DNA from: CAZFLM01 sp964519955
GTDB lineage: Bacteria > Armatimonadota > Chthonomonadetes > Chthonomonadales > CAJBBX01
DNA length: 47,158 nucleotides
Assembly: GCA_964519955.1 (NCBI GenBank)
Contig: CAZFLM010000054.1
Location: 1 to 47,158 of the forward strand
Direction of reading: 5' to 3'
Shown here: in pieces, positions 42,132-47,158 of the stretch
Layout: each line of letters begins with the position of its first letter
Numbering within the stretch: the first letter of the stretch is position 1
Program-made: the position numbers and the translations under genes
Notes under the pieces: generated by a model
Told to the model about the DNA's origin: nothing
The model's database searches: none
Seen by the model: the letters and a program-made list of their open reading frames with translations, nothing else

Positions 42132-42200
42132 GTAGGGGCTAAGCAATCGCGTTGCCATCTTCCGGAACGCACCACCCGGATCGCGATTGCTTAGCCCTTC
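42132..42200. repeat. Long palindrome, AAGCAATCGCG type, copy 2
   Basis: GGGCTAAGCAATCGCG (42136-42151) and CGCGATTGCTTAGCCC (42182-42197) form a perfect 16-bp inverted repeat with a 30-nt loop, 26 bp after lacZ. The arms match those at 26936-27005, while the loops differ. Confidence 0.8.
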
Positions 42201-42291
42201 CCTCTCCATGCACCCGTCTCCGCAGCAGGACCTGCGCCCCTCTCCGGCGAATGTCTCGGAGTACATCGCCAACTATGGAGGAGGAGCCACC

Positions 42292-43137
42292 TTGGGGCCC
42301 ACGCGCTTCGGCCGGTTCGTGATCTGCCTCGCCCTGCTTCTCGCCACCTCCCTCGCCACCCGCGCCGACCTCACCTTCTTTGGGTGGTCGGACCAGCACG
42401 TACAGACGAACGGCGACGGCAAGCACCTCGAAGCCGCCATCGAGGCGATGAACGCGCTTCCGGGCCGGGCCTATCCGGCGAGCATCGGCGGGAAGGTGGC
42501 GAAGCCGGACTTCGTGCTGGGCCTGGGCGACATCACCGAGTGGCCGACCCGGGCCGCGCGCGACACCTATCAGCGCCTTACCACTCAGCAGCTCAAGGTC
42601 CCGACCTTCGACATCCTGGGCAACCACGACTCGGGAGGGCTCGAGCCGAACGATACGATGGCGAAGTGGCTCATCGCGCGGCACGGCTCGCTCAGCTACA
42701 CGTTCGTCCGCGGCGGCATCCGGTTCGTCATGGTGCACTCCGAGTTCGACGCGAAGGGCGAGCCAGCCCAGCCCATCACGCCCGCGGCGCTCCAGTACAT
42801 CCGCGCCGAGCTGGCGAAGGCGCCCAAGCAGCCGACCGTCGTGGGGATGCACCTCTGCCTGGACTCGATCACGAACCGCGAGGCGCTGGCCGATGCCCTC
42901 GGCGCGGGGAACGTCATCCTCGTCCTCGGCGGCCACTACCACAAGGCGAACGTGATGACCTATCGCGGCATCCCGTTCGTTCAGCTCCCCTCTCCCGAGC
43001 CCAGATCCGAACGCGAAGTGACGGTGCTGCGCATCGGCGCCGACCGCGTGGTCGCGATCCCGTTCGACTACCGCGCGGGCCAGTGGGTCACGGATACGCA
43101 CAAGATGCTCGACGTGAAGCTGCCGGCAACCCGCTGA
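42292..43137 (+). CDS. Secreted calcineurin-like metallophosphoesterase
   Basis: A 281-residue protein with a signal peptide (GRFVICLALLLATSLATRA). Metal-site motifs: GWSDQHV, GLGDITEW, GNHD, GMHL and GGHYHK, which is the complete metallophosphoesterase set. The start is taken as TTG at 42292 because GGAGGAGG lies seven bases upstream and the signal peptide begins there; earlier in-frame codons fall in the palindrome. It acts in the periplasm on an unknown phosphoester. Confidence 0.86.
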   Translation: MGPTRFGRFVICLALLLATSLATRADLTFFGWSDQHVQTNGDGKHLEAAIEAMNALPGRAYPASIGGKVAKPDFVLGLGDITEWPTRAARDTYQRLTTQQLKVPTFDILGNHDSGGLEPNDTMAKWLIARHGSLSYTFVRGGIRFVMVHSEFDAKGEPAQPITPAALQYIRAELAKAPKQPTVVGMHLCLDSITNREALADALGAGNVILVLGGHYHKANVMTYRGIPFVQLPSPEPRSEREVTVLRIGADRVVAIPFDYRAGQWVTDTHKMLDVKLPATR

Positions 43138-43201
43138 TCCCCGCTGCGCTCCTGGAGTCAGGCCCCACGGACGGCAGGCGCGCCTACGGCGCCCATCCGC
43201 C

Positions 43202-43233
43202 GCCCTATCGCGCATCACGCTCCGCGATAGGGC
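43202..43233. terminator. Perfect hairpin after the phosphoesterase gene
   Basis: GCCCTATCGCG and CGCGATAGGGC form an 11-bp perfect stem with a 10-nt loop, 64 bp after the stop. No T-tract follows. Confidence 0.55.
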
Positions 43234-43337
43234 ACAGTGTCCGGCAGAGGAACTTCCCCGGATGCCGCGCGCCCGGCGACGCTCGCGCGCGGGCAGCACT
43301 GTCCAACAAACGGAGACAAAGTCACACAATGGGCTAT

Positions 43338-43381
43338 TGCGCACTATGGCGGTTCGTGTTACATTGGACACGCCATAGTGC
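43338..43381 (+). promoter_or_regulatory. Promoter with overlapping operator palindrome
   Basis: GCACTATGGCG (43341-43351) and CGCCATAGTGC (43371-43381) form a perfect 11-bp inverted repeat with a 19-bp spacer. Between the arms lies an extended -10 TGTTACATT (43358-43366 region), with TTGCGC at 43338-43343 as -35 (16-bp spacer). A repressor bound here would block transcription of the regulator gene 55 bp downstream, so autoregulation is likely. Confidence 0.6.
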
Positions 43382-43435
43382 AGTCAGCGGCGGGGTGGCC
43401 GGTATCCCCACCGCCAACCGAAAGGGGACGCCAAC

Positions 43436-44548
43436 TTGAGCACGAGCGATGCCCCGCAGACTGCGCCACGGTACCTGGAAATCGGGCAAGAGCTGCGGGA
43501 GCGAATCCGCGTCGGAGACCTGGCGGCCGGACAGCGCCTCGGTGGTGAGCGCCAGCTCGCTCGCGAGTTCGGGGTCAGCCCCGTCACGATGAGCCGTGCG
43601 CTGGCCGAGCTGGCGCGCGAGGGCGTGGTAGTCCGCATCCCGGGAGCCGGCACGTTCGTCTCGGATGCGGGAGTCTCGCGAGCCAACGCTGTGGTGCGCA
43701 CACGCGAGTCGCTGGAGATACTGGTCGATACGAGCCCAATCGACCAGCCACTGGCCAACCACTACATGGGGCTGGTCATGGGGGGGCTCCAGGAAGCGGC
43801 GGCGGAGCACGGCTGCGCAGTGCGCTTCCTCGATGCGGCGCGAACACACACGCTGAAGCCGTCGGACATCGGCCCCGGCCAGGGGCTCCTCTACCTGGCG
43901 CCGCTGAACGCGCGCCGCGCGGAGGCCGACGCTCTGGGAGAGAGCCGCGCCGTGGTGGCGTTCGGAGTGCGCTGGCCGGGTGCGCGGGTCACCACGGTCG
44001 ATAGCGACAACGTCGACGCCGCCGCGCAGGCCGTGGACTACCTGGTTCGTCTCGGCCACCGCGATATCGCGCTGATGACGGCGCAGTTCCACCGGACGAA
44101 CACGATGGACCGGATCGACGGGTTCCGCCAGCAGCTTCGCGCGCACGGAATCGAGCCTCGGCCAGACCTGATCATCGAGGCGGCGTTCCAGGAGGAAATG
44201 GGCGATCTGGCCCTCAAGCACCTCGACTCCATCATGTGCGGCCGCGATGCTCCGACTGCCCTGTTCGCCACGGACTACACCCTCGCCCTCGAGGCGATGG
44301 CACGGTTGCGGTCGATGGGCCTCCACATTCCGAACGATGTGTCCGTCGTCGGGTTCGACGATCCGATATCGGCGGCGTACCTCTCGCCGCCACTCACTAC
44401 ATTAAGGCAGCCGCTTCGGGAGATGGGGCGGCGCGCGGCCGAGTTGCTGCTGGACCTCGTCGAGCACGGGGCACGCCCCTGCGCGAACGAGGTATTCCCC
44501 TGCACCCTTGTCATCAGAGGGTCGTGCCGGTCCACACGGCATGGCTAG
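43436..44548 (+). CDS. GntR/LacI hybrid transcriptional regulator
   Basis: A 370-residue repressor with an N-terminal GntR winged helix (about 12-78: LREFGV-type region LAREFGVSPVTMSRALAELA, then GAGTFVSD) fused to a LacI-type periplasmic-binding-protein domain (about 90-365: TTVDSDNVDAAAQAVDYLVRLGH and VSVVGFDDPISAAYLSPPLTT). AraR-type regulators with this layout respond to sugars. The start is TTG at 43436, after AAGGGGA. The palindrome just upstream is its likely operator. Its targets probably include local glycan-use genes. Confidence 0.92.
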   Translation: MSTSDAPQTAPRYLEIGQELRERIRVGDLAAGQRLGGERQLAREFGVSPVTMSRALAELAREGVVVRIPGAGTFVSDAGVSRANAVVRTRESLEILVDTSPIDQPLANHYMGLVMGGLQEAAAEHGCAVRFLDAARTHTLKPSDIGPGQGLLYLAPLNARRAEADALGESRAVVAFGVRWPGARVTTVDSDNVDAAAQAVDYLVRLGHRDIALMTAQFHRTNTMDRIDGFRQQLRAHGIEPRPDLIIEAAFQEEMGDLALKHLDSIMCGRDAPTALFATDYTLALEAMARLRSMGLHIPNDVSVVGFDDPISAAYLSPPLTTLRQPLREMGRRAAELLLDLVEHGARPCANEVFPCTLVIRGSCRSTRHG

Positions 44549-44584
44549 CAGGCGAGAGGTGCGGCAGACCAACAGGAGGTGCTG

Positions 44585-44791
44585 ATGCCGAACTCGCGTA
44601 TGAAGGCCGGACCTGCGGTTCCTGGGTGGGTGGCGATTGCAGCCATCGTTGTCATTGTTGCGGTTTTCGTGGGCGCCTTCATCTACAGCTCTACGCCGCA
44701 CGGCGCGCCGCCGCAGCGGCCCGGCGGGCCGCCATCGGGCATTGGAGCGCGGCCGGGCGGGGCCCCGCCTGGCATGGTGCCCGGGCACTAG
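44585..44791 (+). CDS. Small single-helix membrane protein
   Basis: A 68-residue protein with one membrane helix (VAIAAIVVIVAVFVGAFIY) and a Pro/Gly-rich tail (PPQRPGGPPSGIG). AGGAGGTG precedes the ATG at 44585. It lies 36 bp after the regulator and 67 bp before the pilin-like gene. No family recognised. Confidence 0.65.
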   Translation: MPNSRMKAGPAVPGWVAIAAIVVIVAVFVGAFIYSSTPHGAPPQRPGGPPSGIGARPGGAPPGMVPGH

Positions 44792-44858
44792 CAATCTCAC
44801 GTTCTCGACGTCGTTCACCACACCCTCGCGTGTGCGTCATCCAGGGGAGAGACCTTCC

Positions 44859-45608
44859 ATGCAGCGTCGCAACGGGTTCACGCTGATCGAACTGTTGGTT
44901 GTTATTGCGATTATCGCGATACTTGCAGCCATTCTGTTCCCGGTCTTCGCCAAAGCACGAGACCAGGCCCGCTCGATCGCCTGTCTGAGCAACAACAAGC
45001 AGATCGGCACGGCCCTCGCTATGTACGTACAGGACTACGATGAAGGACTGCTGACCCGCGAGGCGGTGGGTTTCCATACGAACGCCAACCACGACTACCT
45101 CGCCGGCTGGAGCAGCGACGGCGACTTCGACTACAGCCGCTTCGATCCGTCGGTCAACCCGGGAAGGTGCGGCTGGGGCTTCCTCATCCAGCCGTACATG
45201 AAGAGCACCCAGATGCTCTACTGCACCTCGTCGCTCCAGGAGCCCGGCGACCCGACCAACCTCTCCTACGCCATGCGCAACGGTCCGCAGTTCATGGCGG
45301 TCGTCTGGGGCCTGAACAAACTTGCGAGCTGGGGACGACCAACGCAGACCATCTGGATCCATGAGTGGTGTATGAACCACGGCGGCGGCGGCAAGGACGC
45401 CTCGCGCAACGCGACCGACTGGCAGAACGGTGTGCCATACGCGAACATCACGCGAGACGCAGGCCTGAACGTCTCCTACCTGGACGGCCATGCGAAGTTC
45501 CACATCCCGCGCCCCTGCGCGGCAGGCGAGCGCGAGGACGACGGCGTCCGCTGGAACTTCTGGTGGTTCAACGGCAACGACGGCTCCGACCGCTTCATGT
45601 GCCCGTAG
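44859..45608 (+). CDS. Type IV pilin-like protein (DUF1559-type)
   Basis: A 249-residue protein with a prepilin leader cut after Gly6 (NG/FTLIELLVVIAIIAILAAILF), Glu at +5, and a globular domain. SIACLSNNKQIGTALAMYVQDYDE follows the helix and the tail carries VSYLDGHAKFHIP, the H/DG-type ending common in Armatimonadota and Planctomycetota paralog families. Such proteins are many per genome and of unknown function; they may be pseudopilins for secretion. The ATG at 44859 has GGGGAGAGA upstream. Confidence 0.92.
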   Translation: MQRRNGFTLIELLVVIAIIAILAAILFPVFAKARDQARSIACLSNNKQIGTALAMYVQDYDEGLLTREAVGFHTNANHDYLAGWSSDGDFDYSRFDPSVNPGRCGWGFLIQPYMKSTQMLYCTSSLQEPGDPTNLSYAMRNGPQFMAVVWGLNKLASWGRPTQTIWIHEWCMNHGGGGKDASRNATDWQNGVPYANITRDAGLNVSYLDGHAKFHIPRPCAAGEREDDGVRWNFWWFNGNDGSDRFMCP

Positions 45609-45806
45609 TGGGATAGAGCTCGTCGCGGTACGCTGCGGGGAGGGCCGGCCGAGATGCTGCGGCCCGCGCTCGGCGGCGACCACGCTCGGAGCGCCTCGAC
45701 TGTGACTGCGCCCTTCTGTCTGGAGTGACTCCTTTCCCGGGGAGCGCCGGCCGTGCTGCACTGGCCGGCCTCCCCCTCTCTTTGCCAAGCACTGCGGAGG
45801 ACACGG

Positions 45807-47009
45807 ATGACACTTCGAACGAGCGCTGCCTGGGTGGCCGCTCTTGCCCTAGCGACGGCCGCGGCCCAGTCCATCGCGCAGGCCCCAGCCTCCTGCATCG
45901 TCGTGAAAGACGGGGTGCTGCTGCGCGACGGCAAGCCCTTCCGCGCAATCGGCGTCAACATCACCGCCATCGCCGACGATATCCTCGACAACGGCTCGAA
46001 GGCCGCCGACAGCCTGGAGGCCATCCGCTTCCTCGGCGCCAAGAAGGTCCCCTTCATCCGCTTCTGGGCCTCCTACTTCAGCGGCCACTCGCGCTGGCTG
46101 AAGGACCCCGCCCCCTACTGGCGCAATATGGACCTGCTCATCGACACGTGCGAGAAGGCCGGTCTGGGCATCGCGCCGTCGCTCTTCTGGAACGACTGGG
46201 ACATCCCGCACGAGTTCGGCGAGTACCGTGCAGCCTGGGCGGACGAGGACAGCAAGGCGCGGGAGTACATGAGGCGTTACGTGCGCGAGTTCGTGTCGCG
46301 CTATGGCAAGCGCAAGTGTGTGTGGCTCTACGAGTTTGCGAACGAGACGAACCTGGCCTGGGACCTGCCGAACGCGATGGAGTTTCTGCCGGAGGGGCAG
46401 AAGGACGCGCGCAACATCGCACGCTCGCCGACGGGCATCCTATCGCTCCGCTCGTTCGGGCGCGCCCTGCGGGCCGACGGCGCCAGGCAGCCCATCACGT
46501 CCGGCGCTTCGATCCCGCGCGGCTCCCAGTACCACCAGGCGACGGAGGACGCGGTGACCGGCAAGCCGTGGACCAACGACACGCCAGAGCAGCAGTATCA
46601 GGCGGCCGCGTGGACGGCGCCCGACCCGCTCGACCTGCTGTGCGTCCACTTCTACACGCAGTACGCCAGCTACGACGGCGCCGCGGCGCGCGCAGACATC
46701 CGCAAGTTCATGGACTGGTCGGCGCGGCTGAAGAAGCCGCTCTACATCGGCGAGTTCGCGGTGTTCTCGGAGAACGGCCAGGTGCCCCCCGACTACGATG
46801 AGGCGCGCTACCGCCGCGACGCCCGCGATCTGATGCAGGCCGTCTACGAGGCGAAGGTGCCGCTCGCGGCGCACTGGTGCTACGCCGGCATCCCCGGCCA
46901 CTTCGGCATGGGCGCGGTCAGCCCGAAGTACGGCAAGTTCGACTTCATGCTCGACCTGATCCGCGAGTACAACGACAGGATCGCGGCCGACCTGGCGGCG
47001 GGGCGCTGA
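45807..47009 (+). CDS. Secreted GH5-like glycoside hydrolase
   Basis: A 400-residue protein with a signal peptide (LRTSAAWVAALALATAAAQ) and a TIM barrel. Probable acid/base Glu180 lies in LYEFANETNL and nucleophile Glu316 in YIGEFAV, the clan GH-A arrangement of mannanases and cellulases. Exact substrate is not clear. GGAGG sits seven bases before the ATG. The final codons and stop fall in the G-rich repeat. Confidence 0.86.
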   Translation: MTLRTSAAWVAALALATAAAQSIAQAPASCIVVKDGVLLRDGKPFRAIGVNITAIADDILDNGSKAADSLEAIRFLGAKKVPFIRFWASYFSGHSRWLKDPAPYWRNMDLLIDTCEKAGLGIAPSLFWNDWDIPHEFGEYRAAWADEDSKAREYMRRYVREFVSRYGKRKCVWLYEFANETNLAWDLPNAMEFLPEGQKDARNIARSPTGILSLRSFGRALRADGARQPITSGASIPRGSQYHQATEDAVTGKPWTNDTPEQQYQAAAWTAPDPLDLLCVHFYTQYASYDGAAARADIRKFMDWSARLKKPLYIGEFAVFSENGQVPPDYDEARYRRDARDLMQAVYEAKVPLAAHWCYAGIPGHFGMGAVSPKYGKFDFMLDLIREYNDRIAADLAAGR

Positions 47010-47102
47010 TCGCGCCGGACTTGGGACTTGGGACTTGGGGGTTGGGGCTGGGTGCCTGGGGCGCTGAGCGCGCCGGACTTGGGACTTGGGGGTTGGGGCT
47101 GG
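47003..47102. repeat. G-rich tandem repeat at the end of the GH5-like gene
   Basis: Two units start GCGCTGATCGCGCCGGACTT (about 47003) and GCGCTGAGCGCGCCGGACTT (about 47061), each followed by (GGGACTT)n and GGGGGTTGGGGCTGG. The first unit overlaps the stop codon of the GH5-like gene. G-runs could form a quadruplex. Confidence 0.8.
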
Positions 47103-47127
47103 AGGGCATAGGCGTTAAAATAAGCGA

Positions 47128-47156
47128 TTGCACTGAGTGGTCTGTCCTGCTATACT
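47128..47156 (+). promoter_or_regulatory. Sigma70-type promoter at the window end
   Basis: TTGCAC (47128-47133), 17-bp spacer and TATACT (47151-47156) are close to consensus and point to a gene beyond the window. Confidence 0.6.
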
Positions 47157-47158
47157 GT

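Noticed and set aside
42187..42291. Longer N-terminus for the metallophosphoesterase
   Set aside because: It starts inside a palindrome repeat and would bury the signal peptide; TTG at 42292 has a strong ribosome-binding site.

Overview
The window is GC-rich (about 65% by eye) bacterial chromosome. A type IV pilin-like protein with a GFTLIELL leader and a short YLDGH-type tail motif, several Tat- or Sec-exported glycosidases, Gfo/Idh/MocA oxidoreductases and a GH109-like enzyme together suggest an Armatimonadota-like, Gram-negative heterotroph. That assignment is an inference from gene content; no rRNA is present.

Layout. (1) 1-2604: tail of a NuoF/HydB-like subunit, an [FeFe]-hydrogenase catalytic subunit and a hydrogenase maturation protease. 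(2) About 2.7-10.7 kb: an integrated mobile element. It holds a PD-(D/E)XK nuclease with a small acidic partner, a large serine recombinase, a ParB-like protein, an XRE regulator and two related tyrosine recombinases, the outer one abutting a tRNA-Val(GAC) gene. Two nearly identical 18-bp palindromes, one inside the ParB gene, may be its centromere-like sites. (3) 10.9-14.8 kb: a 1303-residue secreted six-hairpin-glycosidase-like protein. (4) 15.0-19.5 kb: a three-gene cassette of decaheme c-type cytochrome, outer-membrane beta-barrel and octaheme cytochrome lipoprotein. This is the layout of an MtrCAB-like porin-cytochrome conduit and is the most interesting system in the window. (5) 19.5-29.3 kb, minus strand: prolyl oligopeptidase, a secreted TIM-barrel-like protein, SMP-30-like lactonase with PriA, and a GNAT/Gfo-Idh-MocA pair. 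(6) 29.6-33.2 kb: GHL10-like hydrolase, threonine dehydratase-like PLP enzyme and a small membrane-anchored protein. (7) 33.4-38.8 kb, minus strand: EamA transporter, a frameshifted membrane protein, GH109-like protein, MurB, small proteins and a cupin. (8) 39-47 kb, plus strand: GH2 beta-galactosidase, metallophosphoesterase, GntR/LacI hybrid regulator, small membrane protein, pilin-like protein and GH5-like hydrolase.

How the genes work together. The hydrogenase could oxidise H2 or release it during fermentation, while the cytochrome conduit would carry periplasmic electrons across the outer membrane to an extracellular acceptor. A link between the two is possible but not shown. The carbohydrate genes form a dispersed glycan-use set, with one likely autoregulated sugar-responsive repressor.

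Intergenic space is rich in dispersed repeats: a long-palindrome family, a 42-bp tandem family, a family whose translation reads like QMNTDEHR, and a G-rich (GGGACTT)n family. Two of these run into the coding ends of real genes (murB and the EamA gene). Several gene ends carry strong GC-rich hairpins with no T-tract.
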